This document shows, piece by piece, positions 1 to 12,372 of a DNA stretch of 64,000 bases. Below the pieces are notes generated by a model. It saw only the letters and a list, made by a program, of their open reading frames with translations, was not told the DNA's origin and did no database searches. This DNA comes from Apodemus sylvaticus (lineage: Eukaryota; Chordata; Mammalia; Rodentia; Muridae): the NCBI RefSeq assembly GCF_947179515.1, contig NC_067477.1:75200644-75264643 (forward strand), given 5' to 3'. Made by a program: the position numbers and the translations under genes. Numbering within the stretch: the stretch's first letter is position 1; every line of letters starts with the position of its first letter.

Positions 1-295
1 TTTATCACTCTTAAGCAAAATGAAAATCCAGTAATGTCACTTTGCATCTTATAGATCAATGGATGACAACTTGGACTCACTCATGATCTTCCAGAACTCA
101 TGGGGCAAGAGTAGTCACACATTTATGGCTCCTCAATGTGTACAACCTGTCTACTAGGTTTCTGTGGGCTCTGTTGTTCTCGGTGTTCATCTCATTCTCT
201 TCATGTATCAGAAAGTATTGTATGAAAAAATATATTTTCTGTAAATAAATAAATTGAGGAAATGCCTAGTAACTTACCAGGATATATGACATCTC
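1..295. other. Unassigned AT-rich sequence at window edge
   Basis: No reading frame or repeat family is recognised here. The stretch precedes the first point where L1 ORF2-like sequence can be followed (about 300). It could be more decayed L1 or unique flanking DNA. Confidence 0.3.
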
Positions 296-299
296 TAAA

Positions 300-2950
300 A
301 GAAACATAAGAAATCACAGTCAAAAGACATTCAATAGATAAATGTTAAGAAGACTTGGGGCTAAAATCAACAGCTTCAACAACACCTATGAAATATAATA
401 AATCAATGCCACCAAGATTTGGCCTTTTGAGAGAATCAATAAGACTCATACAAACCTTGTTATATTAAATAAAGGCAGATGGAGAACATATAAATTAGCA
501 AAGTTAGGAATAAAATGATGTAAATGAAACTGACACAGAGAATTCAAAGTATCATAAGTACATACTAGAAAAGCTTCTATTCCACCAATGTGGAAAATCT
601 AAAAGAAATGTATAATTTTCTCAATACATACCACTTTCAAACTTAAACTAAAGTGAAATAAGCAATTTAAACAAACTATACCCTCTAGTAAAAATTTAAG
701 CAGTAATTTAAAGTCTCACAACAACAATAACAAAAAATAAAGCAAGGGCTACATGGTTTTAGAGCAGAATTCTGAAAGAACTTCAAAGGCTTGTTAATGA
801 TCATATTCCTCAAATTATTCCATGAAATAAAAAATGATGAATATTGCCTAATTTATTCTGAGCCTACAATTACTTCATTACCAAACCACATAAAGAGTAA
901 AATAAGAAAAGAAAATTACAGACTAATTTTTCTCAAGAATATTGATGCAAAAACAGTCAGTAAGAGTATTTAAAATCCAGATTCAAATACAAATCAGATC
1001 ATCAACCATGATCTACTAGGATTCATCCCAGAGATGCAATCATGACTCAATATATAAAAATAAGTAAATGCAATCCTTTACATAAACAAACTTAAAGAAA
1101 GCAGCCACATGGATATCTCAATAAATGCTTTAAATACCTTTGATAAAATCCAACATCACTTCATGAAAAAAATGTCCTGGAGAGACTAGGGATACAAAGG
1201 ACATTGTTCAACATAATAATGACAGTTTATAGCAAGCTCATATAAACATCAATTAAAATGAGAAAGACTCAAAGAAATTCCACTGAAATAAGAAACATGG
1301 CAAAGTTGTCAAAATTATCTGTACCTATTTCATATAGTACTTGAAGTCTTAGTAAGATCAGTAAGAAAACTAAAGGAGATATAGGGTATACATATTGGAA
1401 AGGAACACATCAAAATATCTTTATTTGCAGATGATAAGATACTGTACATAAGTGATGTTAAAATTTGCATAGAAAAACTTGTACAGATAATATCTACTCT
1501 CAGAATTGTAGCTAGATACAAAATTAGTTCATCAAAATCAGTAGCCACCCTATATACACATGACAAACAGACTGAAAAAGAAATCAGAGGAACACCTTTA
1601 ACAATCATATCAAAGAATATTGAATATCTTGGGGGAACAGGATGCAAGTGAAAAATTTATATAATACAAACCTTACGAGATTGAAAAAAGGACTTAAAGA
1701 ATATGACAGAAGATGGAAATTTTTTTCTAGGCTCATTGATTAATAATATTAATATAGTTAAAAATAGCCATGTTATCAATAGCAATTGGTATAATAAATG
1801 CAATCCTTATCAAAATTTCAAAAAATCCTTTACAGACCTTGAAAGAACAACTTAAGTTTCATATTAACACATACACACATGAACACACAGATACACACAC
1901 ACACACACAACACAGGAAAGCTTAAACAATTTAGAATAACAAAACAACTGATAAAGATATCACGTCCACCCAATTCCAAGTTATACTACATAGGTATAGT
2001 TATAAAAATAGCATAGTATTGGCATAAAAAAAGCAGACGTGTTGATCAATGGAATCAAATTGAAAACCCAGATAAAAATCAGTACACAGATGGACACCTG
2101 CTTTTCTCACCCTGAACAAAACTAAGCTCTGAAGGAATCAAAGCTCTTGGAGTAAAACCTGATACACTCAACCTGATGGAAAAGAATATGAGGAACAGCC
2201 ATTAATTCATTAGCACAGGAAAGAATTTCTGAACAATTCGCCAACAGCATAGGCAATATGATCAATAACTAGTAAACTGTATCTCATGAAACTGCAGAAC
2301 TTCTGCATGGAAGTTGTATAGACAAAATGTAAGTCTTCAGTATGTAAAAGGGGTAAACACCTGAAGTGTATAAGGAACTTAAAGACATGATATCAAGAAA
2401 AATATAACCAAATTAAAATGTGATACAGATCCAAACAGAGAACTCTCAAAAGAGGAAACATGAATTGCTCTGAGGTTTAACAACCTTAGTCTTCCAGAAA
2501 ATGCAAATTAATACTATTTTGATATTTCATCTTACGGCCATCACAATGCCTAAGATCGATAGAACAAGGGACACCTCATGCTGCAGAGGGTGTGGAATAA
2601 GGGGAAACTCTTATCCATTGTTGTGGGGTGTTTAGACTTTTACAGACACTAAGGAAATCAGTATGGAATATCCTCAGAAAGATGAAAATTGATCTATTTT
2701 AAGATCCAGCTATATGATTCTTGGACATACACTCAAACGTTTCAATTTACTACAGAGATTCTTGCTCAACAGTGCTTATCACTACTCCAATAGTAATAAC
2801 CAGAAATTGGAAACAGCTTAGATTATTTAAACAAGTTAATATATTGAGTGAATGTTGGGCATTTATGCAAAAGAGTATTATAGAGCCAGTTTAAAAAAAA
2901 AACTAAAACATGAAATTCGTATGTTAAGCCTGTAGAAACATAAAGCATTG
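300..2950 (+). pseudogene. L1 ORF2 remnant, heavily mutated
   Basis: ORF2 encodes the L1 endonuclease/reverse transcriptase. Only scattered in-frame pieces survive: 791-973 on the plus strand carries a recognisable stretch just upstream of the reverse-transcriptase palm. The endonuclease domain is absent, so the copy is 5' truncated or too decayed to follow before about 300. The segment at 2480-2720 still reads like the region around the C-terminal cysteine motif, but with frameshifts. Non-functional. Confidence 0.75.
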
Positions 2951-3966
2951 TCTCAGTGAGGCACCCAGGACTCTGAGGACAAATATGTATTTACTTATAT
3001 GTAGATATATGCTAAAAAATCACTAAAATATAGAGTTTGAACATTGAGAAAAGGACTTTTGTGTATGGAAAAATCTTCCTAAGGAAGTGAAATAGGATAG
3101 TATTAGCTCGATTGGGAGAAGTATGGAATGGAAGGATCAAAAGGGGACTGGGAGGGGAGAGGATTGCAAAGGAAAACAGTTATTGCTAAAAGTAATGTCC
3201 GTTTGTGGGGTAGTATGGAAACCTAATACAGTAGAAGATTCTAAAAATATATACATTTTTCTGGCACTCAGGGACTCTTTCTTGCTCCTCTGCCCAATAC
3301 CTGATCAGGATAGAAGCCCAGCGTACCAGCAGAAATGACTGGAAATACGAAGCTTCAATAAGTGGAAGATGGAAGGTTCCCCTAGAAAGAAACAGATACC
3401 TGAGAGGTGAAAGACTCAGGCGTCAAAGGGAGGTATCTTAGAGGAAATGCCCAAGTGTGGAGAGAGGGGACTCATAGAGTCCATCTCCAGTAGAAAAACA
3501 GGGCATCAAGTGGAGGGATGGGGCTGCCATCTCATAATCAAAAATTCTGACCTACAATCATCCCTATCTAAAAGAACTGCAGGGACAAAAATGCAGAAGA
3601 ATCTAAGGGAAAATATGTCCAGTAAACAGCCCAAATTGGGATCCATTTCAAGGGGAGGGTCCAATGCCTGGCATTATTACTGATGATATGTTGTACTTCT
3701 AGACAGGAGCTTAGCAAGGGTACCCTCTGAGGGGACCAACATGCAGCTAAATGAGACAGAAGCAGATACTTATATCCAACCAATGGACAGAAGCTGGGGA
3801 CCCCTGTGGTTGAATTAGGGAAAGGCTGAAAGAAGCTAAGGAGGAGGGTGACCCCATAGGAAGATCAGCAGTCTCAATTAACACAGACCTCTGATCTCTC
3901 AGAAACTGAGACACCAACCAGTCAGCATACACTAGCTAGTCCAAGACCTACAACATATACATATTG

Positions 3967-3969
<3 letters not shown>

Positions 3970-4009
<40 letters not shown>
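3970..4009. repeat. (GT)n microsatellite inside old L1 3' UTR
   Basis: About 20 uninterrupted GT units, sitting within the 3' UTR of the old L1, whose recognisable sequence continues on both sides. Confidence 0.95.
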
Positions 4010-4010
<1 letters not shown>

Positions 4011-4479
4011 CAGAGGACTGTGTGATCTGTACTCAGTGAAAGAAGACATGCCTGATTCTTTAGAAACTTGATGCCCCAGGGAATGTGGAGGCCTCCAGAA
4101 GTGGAGTGGAGTGGGGGACATCCTTTTTGGAGACAGAGGGGAGATGAATTAGATGAGGAACTGTGGAGGGCAGACCAGGAATGGGGTGAAAACTGGACTG
4201 TAAAAAGTAAAAGTTAAAACAAAAAAGGAAAAGAAGAAGATGTAAGTTAGCCATGTACTGGTAACCCTCATCTGCCATCTCTGGATCAAAGATCAAATCC
4301 TAAGTTTATTTATTAATCCTTTAGAAAGATAAATACATACACAGACACAGACACACACACATATATATACATATGTATATATACATGATGTTGATCTAAA
4401 CACAGACAGCAAATAGGCACATAAGCAAATAGTTATCGTTAGGGGAGACAGAGCTCCAAATGTGTATCTCTTGTTATCA

Positions 4480-5430
4480 AATGAAGATTCTAGCACCAGG
4501 AATGAGTTGCATACAATTGAATAGTTGGCCAGAGTTCCATGGAAACCTACAAATGACCCAGGCTCTTGCCAAGACTAAAGGTTACTGACAAAAAGATCTG
4601 ATTAATGAAGCCAACACATACAGAACAGAGTGAACAAGGAGAAATGGAGCTGGTTCCTTTATAGAGACTACAACTACTTGTTTAAAACTTCAGTACAGAA
4701 AGTTAGTCTGCAGACTATCAATGGAAAAATGTAAATACCAACACAGCCACAAAAACTTGCAATACCAATGGTTTTGCTTGCAAGATATACTAGCACAGTT
4801 TTAGCACAAAGCATGTAGGTATAGTCGACCAACAAAAGATTTGACTTAGACCCTCTATATGAAATGAAGCCTTATCCAACTCCTTATCAAATATTTCTTA
4901 GTTTACCAAGAACTTGAGACTAGATAGCTCAGGGACCTTAGGTAAATGGAATACTATTATTTTCAAAAGAATAAAAAAGAAGAGCAAAAGAAGAACAAAA
5001 TATTCGTAAAACGCATAGCAAAAAATTGACTCTGTGGGTATACAAACAACACTTAAGGACATGCTTTATGCACAGCAGAAGACAAACAATAGCAAAAACC
5101 AACTTAGTGGAGTTTTGGAAGTTGATTTTGTGTCTTTGTGGGTATATAAAACATAATGTGTGTACAAATGAAGGCACCAACACTGAGGTAACAATTTCAA
5201 GGACGTTAGAGGTTTGCACCAATGAGGCCAGAGCTGAAAGTAACAAAGGACACATACTCCCATCCCTAACCTCCATCTTCGTGTCCTACAAGAAAGTCTT
5301 AATGGGGAAACAAACTAGTCTTAGAGGAGTATGCTTACTCAGCAGTAAATGGTCAAATGAATTCATTGGCATTTTCTGTGGTTCTTTATCTTACAGGTTA
5401 TTTATTATATACTACTAATAAAATAAAACC
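4480..5430 (+). mobile_element. Probable old L1 3' UTR fragment (Lx-like)
   Basis: The stretch 4560-4900 resembles the long 3' UTR of older rodent L1 elements. Blocks include 'ctggttcctttatagagac' near 4650, 'gccaacacatacagaacag' near 4610, and the block around 4780-4860 about a transcript-like AC-rich region. The right end near 5400-5430 is AT-rich. No ORF is expected. Assignment is from memory of family sequence; the 3' half (5000-5430) is less certain than the 5' half. Confidence 0.5.
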
Positions 5431-5521
5431 TGATTTTAGGTTTTAAAAAATCCTAACGAAATAAACAGAAAAAAATGTCAAACAAAACCAAACTAACCAA
5501 AAAAAACCCACATCTAAATGT

Positions 5522-5548
5522 ACACACACACACACACACACACACACA
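5522..5548. repeat. (CA)n microsatellite
   Basis: Thirteen to fourteen CA units in tandem, in AT-rich non-coding sequence. Confidence 0.9.
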
Positions 5549-5672
5549 TTCATAAAAACATCTCAAAAGACATCAAATCAGAAACAGTAACCAGACAGTA
5601 AATCAGAAACAATAATCTGTACACTTGCAGGGAAAAGTCCAATGCCCAGACAAAACATTGAGAGAAACCGAA

Positions 5673-5674
<2 letters not shown>

Positions 5675-5736
<62 letters not shown>
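5675..5736. repeat. (AT)n microsatellite
   Basis: A perfect alternating AT run of about 62 bases. Its translation as a Tyr-Ile repeat (frame 5578-5775, minus) is an artefact of the dinucleotide repeat. Confidence 0.97.
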
Positions 5737-5739
<3 letters not shown>

Positions 5740-7020
5740 TTTGAAGAAGAAGTAGGAAGGGGTAAAATAGAACACTGAAAGAGAGGATGTTAAAATAATA
5801 TAAATACAGTATTCATATATAAAACTAAAAAATATTTTAAAATCTATATTATTTAAAAGACTAGTTATTAGGATGAAATATTATGATTACTGCAATCTTT
5901 CTACACTAAAGTGTTTAAAACTTTAATGAAGTAAATTATTAGAAAATGCTTGACATAATTGCTAAAAGTGTTATCTTACTAATTAAAGATTACTTGTTAT
6001 TTTGCTGTATTTGTAAATCAGAAATTGTTCACAGGTCTGCTTTATTTTCTGCCAGGGGCCAGCTCCATGAATGTTCAGAACTCAAAGGAGGATATGTAGA
6101 ATAAGCTAAAGAAGTCTTTGACCAAAACTTAGAGCTCACACACTCTGGCACTGAGACAACCCAGGCCACCTTATTATACATATATTTTTTCACAGCAGAA
6201 AATGTTGTATATTTTTTTCATTTTCTCATTTACAATTTCTTTTAAGAACTTCAATATTTAGCAATAATATACACAATGTAATTTTGCTCTTCTTTCTCCT
6301 CCTCAATCACCAAAGTTTTAGGCTAAACCATTACCAGTATCAAGAAAGACAAAACATTGCTTCAGCACATGGTTAATCTGTAACCCAGCACATTGGTACC
6401 TAACCAACTAATAGTGTTTGTTAGCAATTGAAGTTACAGTATAAAGAGCTGATAAAATACATGCCCAGGAAATTCTGATACAATTATTGGCACCAAGCAT
6501 CTCCACATATCCTAATCAAAAATCTCACTCTTCTAATGCCAAGAGATCCCAGCAAATTAGTAAATCGAGTCAGTTCCTCATCCATGTTTGGCTCACCTCT
6601 GAATGTTCCTATTAGGTCCTGAAACCAATGACCCAGCAGTACCTTTCCAATTATTATATAATCTACTAACTGTTGTTTGGAACAGATTGGTGTTGTTAGA
6701 ACTAGGTTCCCATCAGAAGAAAATATCTGACTATTCATTAACTGATATACCCAGACCAGGGTCTTGTGTCAACAGTATTAACAAAGAACAAAGCACTACC
6801 ACACGAAAGGCCAAGAGATTATGCACTAATATCCCCACAAGTCCTTGCTAAGTGGAGACTTAACTTTTCAGGCCTCATCATAAGGAGAGAAGTCTGTGTT
6901 ACATGCCTGAACTTTTCCCAGAAGATACTTGGCTACCTCCAACTTCCCTTTAAAAATAGTTTGCTATCACCATTATCTTTGTTCTTCATCACTTAAGTAA
7001 TATGATGGGAGTAATATTTT
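5740..7020. other. Unassigned sequence with an 84-codon minus-strand frame
   Basis: No family recognised with confidence. A minus-strand frame of 84 codons lies at 6484-6738 and overlapping plus-strand frames at 6603-6996. None has a recognisable domain, signal peptide or membrane segment. Complexity is higher than in the AT-rich flanks, and the stretch 6040-6990 might be a decayed LTR or other retroelement; this is a guess. Confidence 0.3.
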
Positions 7021-7021
7021 T

Positions 7022-7040
7022 GAAAATTAAAATTTTTTTA
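7022..7040. repeat. Target-site duplication, 3' side of L1 A
   Basis: gaaaattaaaattttttta at 7022-7040 matches 13585-13604 except for one base in an A run. The pair flanks element A and marks a target-primed insertion. Confidence 0.85.
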
Positions 7041-7286
7041 ATTTTTTATTCGATATAATTTATTTACATTTCAAATGATTTCCCCTTTTCTAGCCCCCCC
7101 ACTCCCCGAAAGTCCCTTAAGCCTCCTTCTCTTCCCCTGCCCTCCCACCCACCACTTCCCATGTCCCCGTTCTGGTTTTGCCGAATACTTTTCACTGAGT
7201 CTTTCCAGAACCAGGGGCCACTCCTCCTTTCTTCATGTACCTCATTTGATGTGTGGATTAAGTTTTGGGTATTCCAGTTTTCTAGG
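7041..7286 (-). other. L1 A 3' UTR with G-rich polypurine tract
   Basis: Sense-strand guanine runs (seen as C runs on the plus strand at about 7096-7170) lie just upstream of the AT-rich tail. Such tracts are known in rat L1 3' UTRs and can form four-stranded G structures in vitro. ORF2's stop is at 7287-7289. Confidence 0.8.
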
Positions 7287-10200
7287 TTAATAACCACTTA
7301 TTAGTAAGTGCATACCATGATTCACCTTTTGAGTCTGGGTTACCTCACTTAGTATGATGTTCTCTAGCTCCATCCATTTGCCTAAGAATTTCATGAATTC
7401 ATTGTTTCTAATGGCTGAATAGTACTCCATTGTGTAGATATACCACATTTTTTGCATCCACTCTTCTGTTGAGGGATACCTGGGTTCTTTCAAGCATCTG
7501 GCAATTATAAATAGGGCTGCTATGAACATAGTAGAGCATGTATCCTTATTACATGGTTGGGAATCATCTGGGTATATGCCCAGGAGTGGTATAGCAGGAT
7601 CTTCTGGAAGTAAGGTGCCCAGTTTTCGGAGGAACCGCCAGACTGATTTCCAGAATGGTTGTACCAATTTGCAACCCCACCAGCAGTGGAGGAGTGTTCC
7701 TCTTTCTCCACACCCTCTCCAACACCTGCTGTCTCCTGAATTTTTAATCTTAGCCATTCTGACTGGTGTAAGATGAAATCTTAGGGTTGTTTTGATTTGC
7801 ATTTCCCTAATGACTAATGAAGTTGAACATTTTTTAAGATGCTTCTCCGCCATCCGAAGATCTTCAGGTGAGAATTCTTTGTTTAACTCTGTACCCCATT
7901 TTTTAATAGGGTTGTTTGGTTTTCTGGAGTCTAACTTCTTGTGTTCTTTATATATATTGGATATTAGCCAATATATCTGATGTAGGATTGGTGAAGATCT
8001 TTTCCCAATTTGTTGGTTGCTGATTTGTCCTCTTGATGGTGTCCTTTGCCTTACAGAAACGTTGTAATTTTATGAGGTCCCATTTGTCAATTCTTGCTCT
8101 TAGAGCATACGCTATTGGTGTTCTGTTCAGAAACTTTCTCCCTGTACCGATGTCCTCAAGGGTCTTCCCCAGTTTCTTTTCTATTAGCTTCAGAGTGTCT
8201 GGCTTTATGTGGAGGTCCTTGATCCATTTGGATTTGAGCTTAGTACAAGGAGACAAGAATGGATCAATTCGCATTCTTCTGCATGCTGACCTCCAGTTGA
8301 ACCAGCACCATTTGTTGAAAAGGCTATCTTTTTTCCATTGGATGTTTTCAGCCTCTTTGTCGAGGATCAAGTGGCCATAGGTGTGTGGGTTCATTTCTGG
8401 ATCTTCAATCCTGTTCCATTGATCCTCCTGCCTGTCACTGTACCAATACCATGCAGTTTTTAACACTATTGCTCTGTAGTATTGCTTGAGGTCAGGGATA
8501 CGGATTCCCCCAGATTTTCTTTTGTTGCTGAGAATAGTTTTAGCTATCCTGGGTTTTTTGTTGTTCCAGATGAATTTGATAATTGCTCTTTCTAACTCTG
8601 TGAAGAATTGGGTTGGGATTTTGATGTGTATTGCATTGAATCTGTATAGTGCTTTAGGCAAAATGGCCATTTTAACTATATTGATTCTACCGATCCATGA
8701 GCTTGGGAGGTTTTCCCATTTTTTGAGGTCTTCTTCCATTTCCTTCTTCAGAGTCTTGAAGTTCTTGTCATACAGATCTTTCACATGTTTGGTAAGAGTC
8801 ACCCCAAGATACTTTATACTGTTTGTGGCTATTGTGAAGGGGGTCATTTCCCTAATTTCTTTCTCAGCCTGCTTATCCTTTGAGTATAGGAAGGCCACTG
8901 ATTTGCTTGAGTTGATTTTATAACCTGCCACTTTGCTGAAGTTGTTTATCAGCTGTAGGAGCTCTCTAGTGGAGTTTTTTGGGTCACTTAGGTAGACTAT
9001 CATGTCGTCTGCAAATAATGATAGTTTGACTTCTTCCTTTCCAATTTGTATCCCTTTGACCACCTTATGTTGTCGAATTGCCAGATCTAGTAACTCAAGT
9101 ACAATATTGAAAAGATAAGGAGAAAGGGGGCAGCCTTGTCTGGTCCCTGATTTCAGTGGGATTGCTTCAAGTTTCTCTCCATTTAGTTTGATGCTGGCTA
9201 CTGGTTTGCTGTATATTGCTTTTATTATGTTTAGGTATGGGCCTTGAATTCCTGTTCTCTCCAAGACTTTAAGCATGAAAGGATGCTGAATTTTGTCAAA
9301 TGATTTTTCAGCATCCAATGAAATGACCATGTGGTTTTGTTCTTTGAGTTTGTTTATGTATTGGATTGTATTGATGGATTTCCGTATATTGAACCAACCC
9401 TGCATCCCTGGGATAAAGCCTACTTGATCATGGTGGATGATCGTTTTGATGTGTTCTTGGATTCGGTTGGCAAGAATTTTATTGAGTATTTTTGCATCGA
9501 TGTTCATAAGGGAAATTGGTCTGAAGTTCTCTTACTTTGTTGGATCTGTTTGTGGCTTTGGTATCAGCGTAATTGTGGCTTCGTAGAAGTAATTGGGTAG
9601 TATTCCTTCTGTTTCTATTTTGTGGAATAGTTTGAAGAGTATTGGTGTTAACTCTTCTTTGAAGGTCTGATAGAATTCTGCACTGAAACAATCTGGTCCT
9701 GTGGTTTTTTTTTGGTTGGAAGACTTTCTATGACTCCTTCTATTTCTTTAGGCATTATGGGACTGTTTAGATGGTCTAGTTGGTCCTGATTTAATTTTGG
9801 TATTTGGTATCTGTCAAGGAAATTGTCCATTTCCTCCAGATTCTCCAGTTGTGTTGAGTAGAGGCTCTTGTAGTAGGATCTGATGATTTTTTGGATTTCC
9901 TCAGCTTCCGTAGTTATATCTCCCTTTTCATTTCTAAGTTTGTTAATTTGGATACTTTCTCTGTGCCCTTTGGTCAGTCTGGCTAAGGGTTTATCTATCC
10001 TGTTGATTTTCTCAAAGAACCAGATTCTGGTTTTGTTGATTCTTTGTATGGTTCTCTTTGTTTCTACTTGATTGATTTCAGCCCTGAGTTTGATGATTTC
10101 CTGCCTTCTACTCCTCCTGGGTGAAATAGCTTCTTTTTGTTCCAGGGCTTTCAGGTTTGTCATTAAGCTGGTAATGTATGCTCTCTCCATTTTCTTTTTG

Positions 10201-11110
10201 GAGGCACTCAGGGCTATGAGTTTTCCTCTTAGCACTGCTTTCATTGTGTCCCATAGATTTGGGTATGTTGTGTTTTCATTTTCATTGTGTTCTAAAAAGT
10301 CTTTAATTTCTTTCTTTATTTCTTCCTTGACCAAGGTATCATTGAGTAGAATATTGTTCAGTTTCTACGTATATGTGGGTTTTCTGTTGTTTCTGTTGCT
10401 ATTGAAGACCACTTTTACTCCATAGTGATCAGATAGGAGGCATGGGATTAGTTCGATCTTCTTATATTTGTTGAGGTTTGTCTTGTGACCAATTATATGT
10501 TCGATTTTGGAGAAGGTACCATGAGGTGCTGAGAAAAAGGTATATTCTTTTGTTTTAGGATAGAATGTTCTATATATATCTTTTAAATCTCATTGGTCCA
10601 AAGCTTCAATTAGTTTCATTGTGTCCCTGTTTAGTTTCTGTTTTCCTGATCGGTCCATTGAGGAAAGTGCAGTGTTGAAGTCACCCACAATTATTGTGTT
10701 AGGTGCAATGTGTGCTTTGAGTTTTAATAAAGTTTCTTTTATGAAAGATGGTGCCCTTGCATTTGGAGCATAGATGTTTAGGATTGAGAGTTCTTCTTGT
10801 TGTATTTTTCCTTTGACCAGCAAGAAGTGTCCCTCTGAGTCTCTTTTGATGACTTTGGGTTGAAAGTCAATTTTATCTGATATTAAAATGGCTGCTACAG
10901 CTTGTTTCCTGAGACCATTTGCTTGTAAAATTGTCTTCCAGCCTTTTACTCTAAGGTAGTGTTTGTCTTTGACCCTTAGGTCTGTTTCCTGTAAGCAGCA
11001 AAATGTAGGGTCCTGTTTACACAGTCACTTAGTCTGTGTCTTTTTATTGGGGCATTAAGTCCATTGATGTTAAGAGATATTAAGGAATAGTGATTGTTAC
11101 TTCCTATAAT
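7287..11110 (-). pseudogene. L1 A ORF2 (endonuclease/reverse transcriptase), broken
   Basis: The span is about 3.8 kb, the normal ORF2 length. The expected start ATG at 11110-11108 reads ATT. A short deletion near 11015-11030 shifts frame in the endonuclease region. In-frame stops fall at about 10588-10590 (DQ*DLKDIYR) and near 10366 (Trp to TAG in the KPTYTW segment). An insertion in the A run near 9705-9715 and one base gained near 7970-7978 shift frame again. Long surviving frames are 9648-10334, 7948-9507 (519 codons, with the reverse-transcriptase FADD box in LSLFADDMIVYLSD) and 7287-7853, which keeps the C-terminal motif CX3CX7HX4C. Non-functional. Confidence 0.93.
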
Positions 11111-11169
11111 TTTTGACGTTATTTTTTAAATTTGAATGCTTAACTTCTTTTGGGTTTGATGAAAGGTTA

Positions 11170-12372
11170 CTATCTTGCTTTTTCCAGGGTGAAGTTTCCC
11201 TCCTTGTATTGGTGTTGTCCTCCTATTATCCTTTTTAGGGCCGGGTTTGTGGATAGATATTGGGTAAACTTGGTTTTGTCATGAAATATCTTAGTTTCTC
11301 CATCTATGGTGATTGAGAGTTTTGCTGGATATAGTAGTTTTGGTTGGCATTTGTGTTCTCTTAGAGTCTGCATGAGATCTGCCCAGGACCTTCTAGCCTT
11401 CATAGTCTCAGGTGAAAAGTCTGCTGTGATTCTGATAGGTCTTCCTTTATATGTTACTTGGCCTTTTTCTCTTACTGCCTTTAGTATTCTTTCTTTGTTT
11501 AGAACATTTGGTGTTTTGATTATTATGTGACGGGAAGTATTTCTGTTCTGGTCCAGTCTGTTTGGAGTTCTGTAGGCTTCTTGTATATTCATGGGCATCT
11601 CTCTCTTTAGGTTAGGGAAGTTTTCTTTCATAATTTGAAGATATTTGCTGGCCCTTTAAGTTGTAAATCTTCACTCTCATCTATGCCTATAATCCTTAGG
11701 TTTGGTCTTCTCATTGTGTCCTGGATTTCCTGGATATTTTGGGTTACAAGCTTTTTGCATTTTGCATTTTCTTTAACTGTTGAGTCCATGGTTTCTATGG
11801 AATCTTCAGCATCTGAGATTCTTTCTTCTATCTCTTGTATTCTGTTGTTGATATTTGCATCTCTGTCCCTTGATTTCTTCCCAAGGCTTTCTATCTCCAA
11901 AGTTGTCTCCCTTTGAGTTTTCTTAGTTGTTTCTACTTCTGATTTTAGATCCTGGATGGTTTTGCTTAGCTCCTTCACTTGCTTGTTTGTGCTTTCCTGT
12001 AATTCTTTAAGAGATTTTTGTGTTTCCTCTTTCATGACCTCAGCCTGTTGACCAAAGTTCTCTTGTATTTCTTTAAGTGTTTTTTGAGTTTCCTCATTGT
12101 TGGCTTTTGTATTCTCCTGGATTTCTTTCAATGATTTTTGTGTTTCCCTTGCTAAGGCTTCTAACTTTTGATCCATTTTCTCCTGAATTTCTTTAAGTAT
12201 GTCCTTCATGTGTTCCTGTACCAGCATCATGACCAGTGATTTTTAAATCCAAATGTTGTTTTACTGGTGTGATGGGGTATCCAGGACATGCTGGTAGAGG
12301 AGAATTGGGTTCAGATGTTGCCATATTGCCTTGATTTCTGTTAGTGACGTTCTTGTGTTTGCCTTTTGCCAT
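11170..12372 (-). pseudogene. L1 A ORF1 (RNA-binding coiled-coil protein), two frameshifts
   Basis: ORF1p is the trimeric RNA-binding chaperone of the L1 ribonucleoprotein. The start is ATG at 12372-12370, reading MAKGK..NVTNRNQGNMA. An A run near 12242-12246 is one base longer than in the related copy B (28465-28470 region) and shifts frame. The second frame, 11628-12230 (200 codons), holds the heptad-rich coiled coil with three ETQKSLKEIQEN-type repeats. Near 11628-11645 about four bases are missing relative to the family pattern (NIF..IM.ENFPN), shifting to 11170-11631, which carries the RNA-recognition and C-terminal region (NTSRHIIIK, ADFSPET, LSITIDGETK). Total length is about 400 codons. 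Confidence 0.92.

Larger units (their letters stand above)
300..4238 (+). mobile_element. Old, decayed L1 (ORF2 remnant plus 3' UTR)
   Basis: The plus strand follows the order of rodent L1 ORF2 and then an old-type L1 3' UTR. Recognisable blocks include the linker before the reverse transcriptase (about 420-600), the peptide-like stretch 791-973 ending in NIDAKTVSKSI (family form NIDAKILNKIL), the reverse-transcriptase region 1010-1680, and the cysteine-rich C-terminal region near 2580-2640. The 3' UTR runs from about 2950 and ends near 4238 with an A-rich tail after the block reading 'gatgaggaactgtgga' at 4157. Many stops and indels are present. The 3' UTR differs from that of the young rat-type copies in this window, so this is an older Lx-like subfamily (family name inferred). 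Confidence 0.8.

Noticed and set aside
1330..1647. 105-codon minus frame as a gene
   Set aside because: It is antisense to the decayed L1 reverse-transcriptase region on the plus strand.
3123..4296. Several 60-78 codon frames as small genes
   Set aside because: They lie on both strands within an old L1 3' UTR and have no shared features.
5578..5775. Tyr-Ile repeat peptide
   Set aside because: It is a translation of an (AT)n microsatellite; the same holds for frames over 30153-30226.
7948..9507. 519-codon minus-strand frame as a host gene
   Set aside because: It is the reverse-transcriptase and downstream part of L1 ORF2 inside element A, with the family's FADDMIVYLSD box and lesions on both sides.
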